A DNA stretch of 42,726 nt, from contig JAILLJ010000169.1 in the NCBI GenBank assembly GCA_024693205.1, positions 1 through 42,726 of the forward strand. Reading direction: 5' to 3'. The notes beneath the pieces were generated by a model. That model ran no database searches and was not told the DNA's origin. It worked only from the letters and a program-made list of their open reading frames with translations. Position 1 is the stretch's first letter, and each line of letters opens with the position of its first letter. Below, piece after piece: positions 8,827 through 17,459 of the stretch. Origin of the DNA: Clostridiales bacterium. GTDB lineage: Bacteria; Bacillota; Clostridia; Oscillospirales; Acutalibacteraceae. Made by a program: the position numbers and the translations under genes.

Positions 8827-8842
8827 AAGAAAGCACCTCCCG

Positions 8843-8976
8843 AAAAATCAAAAGCACGGACAGAAACCTGCCCGTGCGATCGTTTAGTAAAACGGCAACA
8901 GCCGAAAACCGATTGACCGTGCGCCGGACAGAACCCCGCAGGTGAGAACGTTTCCGTTCTGCTTTATTGTGAAGCT
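8843..8976 (-). ncRNA. infC operon leader / attenuator (L20-leader-like position)
   Basis: AGAACG-GAAA-CGTTCT hairpin near the 5' end; GCACGGGCAG-GTTT-CTGTCCGTGC (8877-8854) then TTTTGATTTTT, just before the infC SD. Confidence 0.65.
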
Positions 8977-9005
8977 ATTATATCAGCCCGTTCGGCGCTT
9001 GTCAA
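8977..9005 (-). promoter_or_regulatory. Sigma-A-type promoter of infC operon
   Basis: Minus strand TTGACA (9005-9000), 17-nt spacer, TATAAT (8982-8977). Confidence 0.85.
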
Positions 9006-9038
9006 GTATTATTTTTATTTTTTCTTATTTATTTCTTA

Positions 9039-9686
9039 TTACTTTTTGCCGCCTCTTTCTTTCATATCGGAGCGCACCTCCTCGAGCGAGGACGCGTCGA
9101 AGCATCCCCTTCTCATCGCCGCCGCCGCTTTGCCGACCGCGTGGAAGTTCAGTCTCGTTCCCCTGCCGTCCGGCACATAGTCTACCGCCCTGTCTTCGGA
9201 GATCCCGAACCTTCCCGCCGTCTCGACAGCGTCGATATTGGAGCCGAGGAAGATAAATTCCCAGCCTTCCTCTTTTTTTGACTCGATAGTCTTTTTGACC
9301 TTGTCGGACGAATATTCGCGGCTCGAGTTTTCCTCTCCGTCCGTTATGATGACAAACATGACGTGCTCGGCGCGATAGTCCTCGGAGATGTGCTTCTGTG
9401 CCGACGCTATCTTGTCGATGGTCTTGCCTACCGCGTCAATAAGCGCCGTCGAGCCGCCGACCTGATATTCCTTTTCGGTTATCGGGCTTACCGCCCTTAT
9501 GTCGGCTCTGTCGTGTAAAAGCTCATATCCGTTGTTGAACAGCACCGTTGTGATGAGACATTCGCCGTCGACCTCTCTCTGCTTTTCGAGCATCGAGTTG
9601 TAGCCTCCGACAGTGTCGCGCTCAAGTCCGCCCATGGACCCGCTTTTGTCTAAGATAAATACAAGCTCCGTCAAACCTTTTTTCAT
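9039..9686 (-). CDS. vWA domain protein (TerY-like)
   Basis: TELVFILDKSGSMGGLERDTVGGYNSML (MIDAS DxSxS) and VIITDGEENSSREYS. Confidence 0.88.
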   Translation of the reverse strand: MKKGLTELVFILDKSGSMGGLERDTVGGYNSMLEKQREVDGECLITTVLFNNGYELLHDRADIRAVSPITEKEYQVGGSTALIDAVGKTIDKIASAQKHISEDYRAEHVMFVIITDGEENSSREYSSDKVKKTIESKKEEGWEFIFLGSNIDAVETAGRFGISEDRAVDYVPDGRGTRLNFHAVGKAAAAMRRGCFDASSLEEVRSDMKERGGKK

Positions 9687-9743
9687 GATCGTTACCTCCC
9701 TTTCTTTTGTGGCTTTATTATACGCCGCAAAACAGGAGGTATG

Positions 9744-9760
9744 GTCGCTTTGAAAGCGAC
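9744..9760. promoter_or_regulatory. Palindromic operator candidate GTCGCTTTGAAAGCGAC
   Basis: Perfect 8+1+8 palindrome overlapping the -35 position for minus-strand TATAAT at 9722-9717, upstream of the vWA gene. Confidence 0.5.
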
Positions 9761-9769
9761 ATATTTTAT

Positions 9770-10038
9770 GGCGCTGTCACATTCAGCGAAGAACGAAAAA
9801 GGCGGGCAGTGCCGACAGACAATTTGAGCAGACAGTGTGATATTTTATCAACGCTATCTGCCCGAATTTTTAGTTAAGTTTTGCTTTTGAAAAACAGAAT
9901 CTCTCTTTTCTGCTTTAAATAAAAATCAAAACAGCTTTTGAATTTGAGCCTTTTTCTCGCCGTTTTTTCGCCCTCAACGTATCTGTATACGCCTGTCGGG
10001 CGAAGAAAACGGCGTCTTCATCTGAATGTGACAGCCCC
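9770..10038 (+). mobile_element. MITE-like element, copy C, 269 bp, 17-bp TIRs
   Basis: GGCGCTGTCACATTCAG (9770-9786) vs CTGAATGTGACAGCCCC (10022-10038): 16/17 complementary; contains the same internal hairpin as copies A and B. Confidence 0.88.
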
Positions 10039-10049
10039 GGTTTACGCTG

Positions 10050-11141
10050 TCATCCGCCCAAAAGAGGTTCGTCAAATTTAAAGAGTGTCTCATTTATTTC
10101 AAAAATATCGTACATGCCGTTCACTATAAAATACTCGACGATGACGTCAAACCTGCGGCTGTGGGACAACGCGTATCCGCCGCATTTCAAAAGGTCGGCT
10201 GTTTCGTCGATATCGAGTTCGAGCGAAACGGCCAGCGCCAATATAGTGCGCTTTCCCGGCATATAGCCCTTGCCCGTCCTTATCTTTGAAAAAAGCTTGC
10301 GGTCGATGTTCGCCCTTTTGTAAACCTCGACGTCCGTCTTGCCCTTTTTGTCGATAAGCTTTAAAAGGATATCCGAAAACGGCTCGTCGAGATTGCTTAA
10401 AAGCCCGTCGACGGAAGGCCGGACGCTCCCCGCGCAAGGCTCCTCCGAAAAAACCGCATTTTCCGACCTTGACAGATCGACGCTTTCCTCGGCCTTTTTT
10501 GATTTGGCTCCCCTGTCGGCGGAAAACAAGCCCTTTTTCCGCGGCGCCGCAGACGCCTCCGGCATGTTGAAAAGCGGCATGAAAGACGCCCTTGGCGCCT
10601 CCTTTATCTCGACGCAGTTATTTCTTATATATCTCTCGACCGACAGCTCAAGTCCGCGCCTCAGGTCAATATCATTTCTGTTGAAAATAACGAGATAGAC
10701 GTCCATCTCGTTGTCTTTAAGAAAATCCCTTACGGCGTCGACCGCGACGGACAGCGCTTCGGCGCGCGGATAGCCGTATATCCCGCTCGATATGAGCGGG
10801 AACGCTATGCTTTCGCAGCCGTATTCCTTCGCCAGACTCAGCGACTCGGTATATGACGAACGGAGAAGTCTCTCGCTCTCACCGGCGCTTTGTTCTCCGT
10901 ATATCGGCCCCGGCGTATGGATGATGTATTTCGCCTTTAAACGAAAGCCGGGAGTTATCACCGCTTTTCCTGTTTCGACGGGAGCTGTTTTTTCACAAGC
11001 CTCGGTAAGCTCGCTGATCCCCGCCGCTCTGAAAACAGCTCCGCACACGCCTCCACCCATAAGAAGGCGCGTATTGGCGGCGTTTACGATAACGTCGACG
11101 TCGGCTTCGGTTATGTCTCCGGAGATGATCGAAAACGGCAT
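10050..11141 (-). CDS. Macro domain protein (ADP-ribose binding/hydrolysis) fused to a C-terminal HTH-like domain
   Basis: FSIISGDITEADVDVIVNAANTRLLMGGGVCGAVFRAAG...GYPRAEA (macro); C-term DVEVYKRANIDRKLFSKIRTGKGYMPGKRTILALAVSLELDIDETADLLK. Confidence 0.92.
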   Translation of the reverse strand: MPFSIISGDITEADVDVIVNAANTRLLMGGGVCGAVFRAAGISELTEACEKTAPVETGKAVITPGFRLKAKYIIHTPGPIYGEQSAGESERLLRSSYTESLSLAKEYGCESIAFPLISSGIYGYPRAEALSVAVDAVRDFLKDNEMDVYLVIFNRNDIDLRRGLELSVERYIRNNCVEIKEAPRASFMPLFNMPEASAAPRKKGLFSADRGAKSKKAEESVDLSRSENAVFSEEPCAGSVRPSVDGLLSNLDEPFSDILLKLIDKKGKTDVEVYKRANIDRKLFSKIRTGKGYMPGKRTILALAVSLELDIDETADLLKCGGYALSHSRRFDVIVEYFIVNGMYDIFEINETLFKFDEPLLGG

Positions 11142-11156
11142 ATCGTACTTCCTCTC

Positions 11157-12314
11157 TTACATACGTTCTCTTTTTATCAGCATCCATGTGGCGTCGATAA
11201 GATGTCTGAATTCCGGCTGTTCAAGCTGTTTACAGATAAATTTTTGTCTCGGCGAATTGATATCCTCGCCCGATATCTCGGTTATCCCACGAAGGCGGCA
11301 CATATCCTGTATCCTTTTAAGCTGTGCCGGGGTGTTGCGCGAGGGCATATATGTTACGGCGTCTATCCCCTCTTTTGTCAATGTATCGAAAAGAAGGTCG
11401 AGGTAATCGTCCTCGAATTTCTGCGCCCTTTTGTCGCCCGTCACGGAATCGGTCACGTCGCCGAGATATGCGTAGCATAAAAGTGCGCCGACCTCCTTCG
11501 CAAGGGATGACAGCTCGCTTATATGCATACATTCGTCGGTCGCGGGGACGTATATGCGGCCGACAAAATCAGCCTTTAAGACTCCGAGAAGATCGTATTC
11601 AAAATAGGGATTTTCCGGGTCGCTGAGCTGTGATCTCTGTTTTTCGGAGAGATTTATCTTAAGACCCTTTTCGACAAAATCAGCCGTGCCGTCCTTGCCC
11701 GCCGCCTCGATGACCTTCTGACATACGGCGTAAATAAGATGGCGCTCGGTAACGCTTCCGCCCTCAGAAAATCGCGACAGCGGCAAAACGTCATTGTCGA
11801 AGTCTATGTAAAGCCCGAATTCACCGATGACCGAATTTATGTTGTCGGTCATTTTCCTGTTTCTCACATTCCTTTTTTCGCGGCAAGGCGCAAAGGCGTT
11901 CTGAAGAATATCTATGTTTTTATGGGGCACGCTGTGAAGCGCCATATACGCAACGCTGTCCTGGTCGGGATTGTTGATGCGCCTGCCCTCAAGCGGCGTG
12001 CCTTTCATGCTGACCCTGCATTCAAGTCCGACAGTCGTTCCGACGTCGGCTATTTCGCCCGCCTTTATAAATTCCTTTGCTCCGGCTATTGAATCATGAT
12101 CCATTATCCCCGCCGTCATAAGCGTCGCCGCCCTCGCGAAATATACGGCGGCTGTCGGCGAATACGGAGAAAACGAATAGAAGGTATGGATATGGTTGTT
12201 TGCGTACTGCGGGGAACGCGCGGGATGCTCCTTTTCCGAGGATATTATATCGCTGAGCGCGTTCAGCCTGTCGTCCGCCGTCCCGCGGTTAAGTCTTTCA
12301 AGTATCTCGTTCAT
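11157..12314 (-). CDS. PHP domain protein
   Basis: NNHIHTFYSFSPYSPTAAVYFARAATLMTAGIMDHDSIAGAKEF (HxH and DHD motifs). Confidence 0.85.
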   Translation of the reverse strand: MNEILERLNRGTADDRLNALSDIISSEKEHPARSPQYANNHIHTFYSFSPYSPTAAVYFARAATLMTAGIMDHDSIAGAKEFIKAGEIADVGTTVGLECRVSMKGTPLEGRRINNPDQDSVAYMALHSVPHKNIDILQNAFAPCREKRNVRNRKMTDNINSVIGEFGLYIDFDNDVLPLSRFSEGGSVTERHLIYAVCQKVIEAAGKDGTADFVEKGLKINLSEKQRSQLSDPENPYFEYDLLGVLKADFVGRIYVPATDECMHISELSSLAKEVGALLCYAYLGDVTDSVTGDKRAQKFEDDYLDLLFDTLTKEGIDAVTYMPSRNTPAQLKRIQDMCRLRGITEISGEDINSPRQKFICKQLEQPEFRHLIDATWMLIKRERM

Positions 12315-12334
12315 TTTTTATCCGCCCTTCTTTT

Positions 12335-13216
12335 TTATGCGAGCATTACCTGGCCGCCCGTCACCGGTATGGCCTGTCCCGTCTCGAATTCCTGCTCGAC
12401 GCAGTAGAATATCGCCTTTGCGACGTCGGAGGGGAAGCATCCTCTCTTATCCATCGGTTGTTTTGAGAGGTAATAACGCTTTACGTCCTCGACAGTCTCG
12501 GCTCCCGGCACCTTGCCCGCTTTAAGGTACTGGATAAACAGTCCCCTTTCCGGGTCGGACCAAAGCGGCCCGTCGTAGTAGTTTCCGGGGCAAACGGCGT
12601 TCACCTTTATATTATAGGGCGCAAGCTCGAGCGCGAAGCTTTGGGTAAGTCCGATGCCGCCGAATTTGCTGCCCGAATAGGCGAAGTTGTTTTTTGAGCC
12701 GACTATGCCGGACTTTGAATTGATCTGGATTATGTCGGAATATCTCGTATTGTCCGCTTCAAACTCGGCCTTCATTATTTCGGACGCGTATTTTGCGCAG
12801 AGGAAATATCCCCTGTAGTTGATCTTTTCGACAAATTCAAATGTGTTTAGGTCCATGTCGTGGAGGCTGCCCGCCTTGGCGACGCCGGCGTTTGAGACGA
12901 TTATATCAAGCCCGCCGAATATCCTGACCGTTTCGCATATCATGTTTTCGACCGACGCTTCGTCCGAGACGTCTACGGAAACGAACGCAGCTCCGTCGCC
13001 GAATTCTTTTACGACCTCAAGCGCCTTTTCGCGCTGGAATTCGAGATCGGCGACCATGACGGACGCTCCGTTTTTATGCATCTCTCTTGCGATGCCGAGG
13101 CCGAAGCCCTGGGCGGAGCCTGTGACTACGGCTATCTTTCCGGAAAGCCGTCCGCTTTTATAGAGACGGTTTTTTACGTTTTGTTTAGCGTATTCTTTAG
13201 CTTCTTCGAGTGTCAT
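12335..13216 (-). CDS. SDR family oxidoreductase
   Basis: AVVTGSAQGFGLGIAREM, YSGSKFGG, NAVCPGN motifs. Confidence 0.93.
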   Translation of the reverse strand: MTLEEAKEYAKQNVKNRLYKSGRLSGKIAVVTGSAQGFGLGIAREMHKNGASVMVADLEFQREKALEVVKEFGDGAAFVSVDVSDEASVENMICETVRIFGGLDIIVSNAGVAKAGSLHDMDLNTFEFVEKINYRGYFLCAKYASEIMKAEFEADNTRYSDIIQINSKSGIVGSKNNFAYSGSKFGGIGLTQSFALELAPYNIKVNAVCPGNYYDGPLWSDPERGLFIQYLKAGKVPGAETVEDVKRYYLSKQPMDKRGCFPSDVAKAIFYCVEQEFETGQAIPVTGGQVMLA

Positions 13217-13230
13217 TATTTCATCTTCCT

Positions 13231-14343
13231 TCAGTTTTGTTTACTGCGGTACGATTCGACTTCCCAATTTATTATAAAATCGGTAAGCCCATCTGTCATC
13301 GGCAGTCTCCCGCCGAAGCTCCTCGAATATACCGCTATTTTCATGGCGTCGATAAAGAGCAGCCTTGCCGTCTCCGCCTTTTTTTCGCTTTCGCCGACGG
13401 CAAAAAAACCCATGCCCTTTACCATGACGATCTTCGGAGGGTAGCCGTATTTTGTTTTATAGCCTTCAAATCCGTCCCTGAGCGCGTCAAAGCTTTCTAC
13501 AAAGAGCGGGTTTGCCTTGCAGTATACTATATGGTCGGGCGTAAACGGCTTTAAAAGCTCGTCAGCGTCATTTAAAGAGCTTGAAAACTTCACAGCCTCC
13601 TTGTTTCCGCAGTAAACGGCAAACGAGTTTTCGCCGTAAAGGGAAACGAGAGCGGCCTTAAATTTATCAGTTTCGGCGTTTTCGGAAAGGCAGGGTGAAA
13701 AGTCCGGATGCTCGGTAAGAAGCGATCTTAATGTCGACATAACGAAATCGAGCTTTTCGGAAAGTCCGCCTTCCGTATCGTCGGCGATGAAAACTCCGTG
13801 GTTCTGGAGCAGCATCACCGAGACGTCTTTGCCCGTTCTCGCCTTATATTCCTTCATTTTTTTATTGCAGATGTTAGCTAAAATATATCCGGGCTTACAA
13901 ATATCTATCCAAAGGATATCGTCCTTAAAAAGCGTATCGGCGATATTTTTCCCGTCCGCGCCGCATGTAAGCCCGTTTATAAGAGCCGGGTGGAGATGAA
14001 GGACATATCTTTGGGGGAAGATCGCGTGAAGCAGCGTTTCGACGCTCGGACGCTTCATGCTCTCCGACGGAAGCCTCGCCGCCATAAGGTCATGAAGCGC
14101 CGCCGCCTCTCTTTCGCTGTCGCCCGACGGATATTTTTTATCGAGCATCACCATGAGCTTTTGAATGTCCATTTTTACAAAGCCGTCGGCAGTTATGTCG
14201 GAAAGGGACGTGCCGGAGCCTTTTACATAAAGTATACCGTTTTCCTTGGCGGAGGTGTTTCCGCCGCCGGCGAGGACAAGCTCGCTGTCGGAGCCGTATT
14301 TGTTTGAAAAATGTACGAGAGTATCGACGACCATGTTTTTCAC
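13231..14343 (-). CDS. Class II aldolase/adducin family protein
   Basis: LAGGGNTSAKENGILYVKGSGTSL, YVLHLHPALINGL, LQNHGVFIADD. Confidence 0.88.
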   Translation of the reverse strand: MKNMVVDTLVHFSNKYGSDSELVLAGGGNTSAKENGILYVKGSGTSLSDITADGFVKMDIQKLMVMLDKKYPSGDSEREAAALHDLMAARLPSESMKRPSVETLLHAIFPQRYVLHLHPALINGLTCGADGKNIADTLFKDDILWIDICKPGYILANICNKKMKEYKARTGKDVSVMLLQNHGVFIADDTEGGLSEKLDFVMSTLRSLLTEHPDFSPCLSENAETDKFKAALVSLYGENSFAVYCGNKEAVKFSSSLNDADELLKPFTPDHIVYCKANPLFVESFDALRDGFEGYKTKYGYPPKIVMVKGMGFFAVGESEKKAETARLLFIDAMKIAVYSRSFGGRLPMTDGLTDFIINWEVESYRSKQN

Positions 14344-14394
14344 CCTTTAATGAAATTTTGCGGTTTGATAATTACGCTATTGAAAACAGCGGCG

Positions 14395-14412
14395 CTATAA
14401 TATATATTATAG
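14395..14412. promoter_or_regulatory. 18-nt perfect palindrome CTATAATATATATTATAG between divergent genes
   Basis: Self-complementary; holds TATAAT on both strands between the aldolase operon and cdd. Confidence 0.45.
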
Positions 14413-14452
14413 TCGGTAATATAACAGTAAGTGACCGAAAGGCGATGTTGTT

Positions 14453-14854
14453 ATGAAAAATATATCCGATGAAGTCCTTTTTTCAAAGGCCGAAAAAGCG
14501 AGGGAAGCGTCTTACTGTCCGTATTCCGGCTACGCGGTAGGAGCGGCGCTCCTCTGTGCCGACGGAACGGTTTATACAGGCGCTAATATCGAAAACGCCT
14601 CGTTCCCCCTGACCGTCTGCGCAGAGAGGACGGCGTTTTTCAAGGCCGTTTCCGAGGGAAAGAGGGATTTTACCGCGATCGCCGTCAGCGGCGGCGAAAA
14701 AGATAAAAAATATTCCGCCTGCTCGCCCTGCGGCTCATGCCGCCAGGTTATGAGAGAATTTTGCGGGGACGATTTCAGGATCGTTCTTTTTGACGGCGAA
14801 AAGATAAAAGCGTTTACGCTCGGCGAGCTTTTGCCCTTCGGCTTCAGCCTTTAA
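14453..14854 (+). CDS. cdd: Cytidine deaminase
   Basis: YSGYAVGAALL, GANIENASFPLTVCAERTA, CSPCGSCRQVMREF. Confidence 0.96.
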   Translation: MKNISDEVLFSKAEKAREASYCPYSGYAVGAALLCADGTVYTGANIENASFPLTVCAERTAFFKAVSEGKRDFTAIAVSGGEKDKKYSACSPCGSCRQVMREFCGDDFRIVLFDGEKIKAFTLGELLPFGFSL

Positions 14855-15488
14855 CGGGAAGATCGGCGCTTTTCTGCCTTTGCCACATAACGGCGAGCAT
14901 ACCCTCGCCGACTCCTATAGCAGCCGCCTCTCCGATAAATTCGTTACTTACGCCGAGCGGGTAAGAGCATGTCATTTCGGCGCTTTCAACATTATATTTA
15001 AGTCCCTTTATCGTAACATCTTTTGCCCGGTCCCCAAGACAAAAGACAGAGACGACGCCGGAAAAGCTTTTGTCGAATTTTAACCTTCCGCTTTTTAAAA
15101 CTGTCATTACGAAGTCGTCGCCGAAAAGGAAGCCGCAGGCGCCCTTCTCTGCAAGATATGACAGCGTTTGGATATTTGCCAAGGTATGATCGAGCCTTCC
15201 GCCCATCCCGCCGTAAATATAAAAAGTCTTATATCCGCGTGAAAGCCCCTCGTCGACAGCTAAAACGGTATCTGTCTCATCCTTTATCGGCGAATGGCGG
15301 ACGACGTTTTTTTCGTCGGGCACATATCCGAGGGAGTCAAAATCCCCGACCGTAAGGTCGGGTTTTATTTTAAGCTCCCTTAAACAGGAATAACCCCCGT
15401 CGGCAGCTATTATGAAGCTGCCTTCGGGGATCTTTATATTGTTTGTATCCATCCGGCACGCGCCGAATATCACACAGCGATCTTCCAT
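14844..15488 (-). CDS. thiN: Thiamine pyrophosphokinase
   Basis: ADGGYSCLRELKIKPDLTVGDFDSLG, KDETDTVLAVDEGL, GGRLDHTLANIQTL. Confidence 0.93.
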   Translation of the reverse strand: MEDRCVIFGACRMDTNNIKIPEGSFIIAADGGYSCLRELKIKPDLTVGDFDSLGYVPDEKNVVRHSPIKDETDTVLAVDEGLSRGYKTFYIYGGMGGRLDHTLANIQTLSYLAEKGACGFLFGDDFVMTVLKSGRLKFDKSFSGVVSVFCLGDRAKDVTIKGLKYNVESAEMTCSYPLGVSNEFIGEAAAIGVGEGMLAVMWQRQKSADLPVKG

Positions 15489-17272
15489 TATTTCAGGTTG
15501 TTTTTAAGAGTATCGAGCTCGGCCGCAAGCTCCTTCGGGATCCTGTCGCCGAACTTGCCGTAAAATTCTTCGATGCCGTCGGTCTCTTCCTTCCAAAGAT
15601 CCTTGCTGACATCGAGCATGGCGTTGAGGTCGTCGATCGTGACCTTGTCCTCGATGCCCTCGAGGTTTATATCCTCCGCCTTGGGAACATATCCTATCGG
15701 AGTTTCGTCGGCGTCGACCTTGTCTTCACAGCGCTTCAGTATCCATTCGAGAACGCGGAGGTTGTCGCCGAAGCCCGGCCACATGAAGTTGCCTTCGTCG
15801 TCCTTACGGAACCAGTTTACGTTGAAAATCTTGGGAGCCTTGTCCTTTTCGAGCGTTTTACCGATGTCGATCCAATGCTGCCAGTAATCTGCCATGTTAT
15901 ATCCGCAGAACGGGAGCATGGCCATCGGGTCGCGGCGAACGACGCCAACGGCGCCCGCGGCGGCGGCCGTAGTCTCGGAGGCCATTACGGAGCCGACGAA
16001 TACGCCGTGGTTCCAATCTCTCGACTGATAAACGAGGGGAGCTAATTTCGCTCTGCGTCCGCCGAACACTATCGCCGAGATCGGTACGCCGTCGGGATTT
16101 TCAAATTCGCTGCTTATGCAGGGGCAGTTTACAGCGGGAGCCGTAAAGCGGCTGTTGGGATTGGCGCCCTTTTCGGTGCTCTCTTTTCCGTTCCAGGGCT
16201 TGCCCGTCCAGTCGATGGCGTTCGTCGGCGGGTTTTTGTCAAGTCCCTCCCACCAAACGGTGTTGGTGTCGAGGTCATGGGCGACATTCGTGAAGATAGT
16301 GCCCTGTCTCGTAGACGCGAGCGCGTTGGGATTTGATTTATCGTTTGTTCCGGGAGCTACGCCGAAGAAGCCGTTTTCGGGATTGATCGCGTAAAGCCTT
16401 CCGTCCGGTCCCTTTCTGATCCATGAGATGTCGTCGCCGACAGTCCATACCTTATAACCCTTTTTGCGGTAGCTCTCGGGAGGAATGAGCATGGCGAGAT
16501 TTGTCTTTCCGCAGGCGGACGGGAACGCGGCGCAGATATATCTGACCTTTCCTGTCGGATCCTCAACGCCTAAGATGAGCATATGCTCGGCCTGCCAACC
16601 CTCCATCTTGCCCTGGTAGGACGCGATACGGAGCGCGAAGCACTTTTTGCCGAGAAGAACGTTTCCGCCGTAACCGGAGTTTACGGAAATGATCGTGTTG
16701 TCCTGCGGGAACTGGCAGATATAGCGCTTTTCGGGATCTATCTGGCATTTGCAGTGAAGACCTCTTACCCAGTCGTCGCTGTCGCCGAGAGCCTCAAGCA
16801 CCTTAACGCCCGTTCTTGTCATTATCACCATGTTGAGCACAACGTAGATCGAGTCGGTAAGCTCGATGCCGATCTTTGAAAACGGCGAGCCTACAGGACC
16901 CATCGAATAAGGGATAACGTACATCGTGCGTCCCTTATATGAGTCGCGCGCGATATCATAAAGCATTTTGTAAGCCTCGTCCGGATCCATCCAGTTGTTG
17001 GTCGGTCCCGCCTCGTCCTTTGTCGGCGCGCAGATAAAGGTACGTCCCTCGACTCTGGCAACGTCGTTCACGGCTGTACGGTGAAGATAACACTCGGGAA
17101 GAAGCTCCTGATTGAGCTTTATCATTTCGCCGGTTTCACAGCCCTCTGCTCTGAGAGCCTCGACCTGTTCCTTTGATCCGTCGATCCAGACGATCTTGTC
17201 GGGCTTAACGAGATCAATTTTGTCCTCGATCCAATCGAGAACGGATTTGTTTTTTGTAAAAGAAGACGTCAT
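15488..17272 (-). CDS. pckG: Phosphoenolpyruvate carboxykinase (GTP)
   Basis: FPSACGKTNLAMLIPP, GDDISWI, PWNGKE motifs; ATG 17272 has SD GAAAGGGG. Confidence 0.97.
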   Translation of the reverse strand: MTSSFTKNKSVLDWIEDKIDLVKPDKIVWIDGSKEQVEALRAEGCETGEMIKLNQELLPECYLHRTAVNDVARVEGRTFICAPTKDEAGPTNNWMDPDEAYKMLYDIARDSYKGRTMYVIPYSMGPVGSPFSKIGIELTDSIYVVLNMVIMTRTGVKVLEALGDSDDWVRGLHCKCQIDPEKRYICQFPQDNTIISVNSGYGGNVLLGKKCFALRIASYQGKMEGWQAEHMLILGVEDPTGKVRYICAAFPSACGKTNLAMLIPPESYRKKGYKVWTVGDDISWIRKGPDGRLYAINPENGFFGVAPGTNDKSNPNALASTRQGTIFTNVAHDLDTNTVWWEGLDKNPPTNAIDWTGKPWNGKESTEKGANPNSRFTAPAVNCPCISSEFENPDGVPISAIVFGGRRAKLAPLVYQSRDWNHGVFVGSVMASETTAAAAGAVGVVRRDPMAMLPFCGYNMADYWQHWIDIGKTLEKDKAPKIFNVNWFRKDDEGNFMWPGFGDNLRVLEWILKRCEDKVDADETPIGYVPKAEDINLEGIEDKVTIDDLNAMLDVSKDLWKEETDGIEEFYGKFGDRIPKELAAELDTLKNNLK

Positions 17273-17459
17273 ATTTATACCCCTTTCAATCTGTTTCCAC
17301 CGTAAATAATACACTTAAATACAAAAAATTTCAAGTGTAAAAAAGCTTTTGAATTATTTTTGGATAAAGATATAGATAATGGGCGGCAGTCAAATAAATC
17401 TTTGAATATTTTTACAAAACTTTCGGCGTTTTTCTCTTTCCGCCGCCGCTTTCAAGTCC

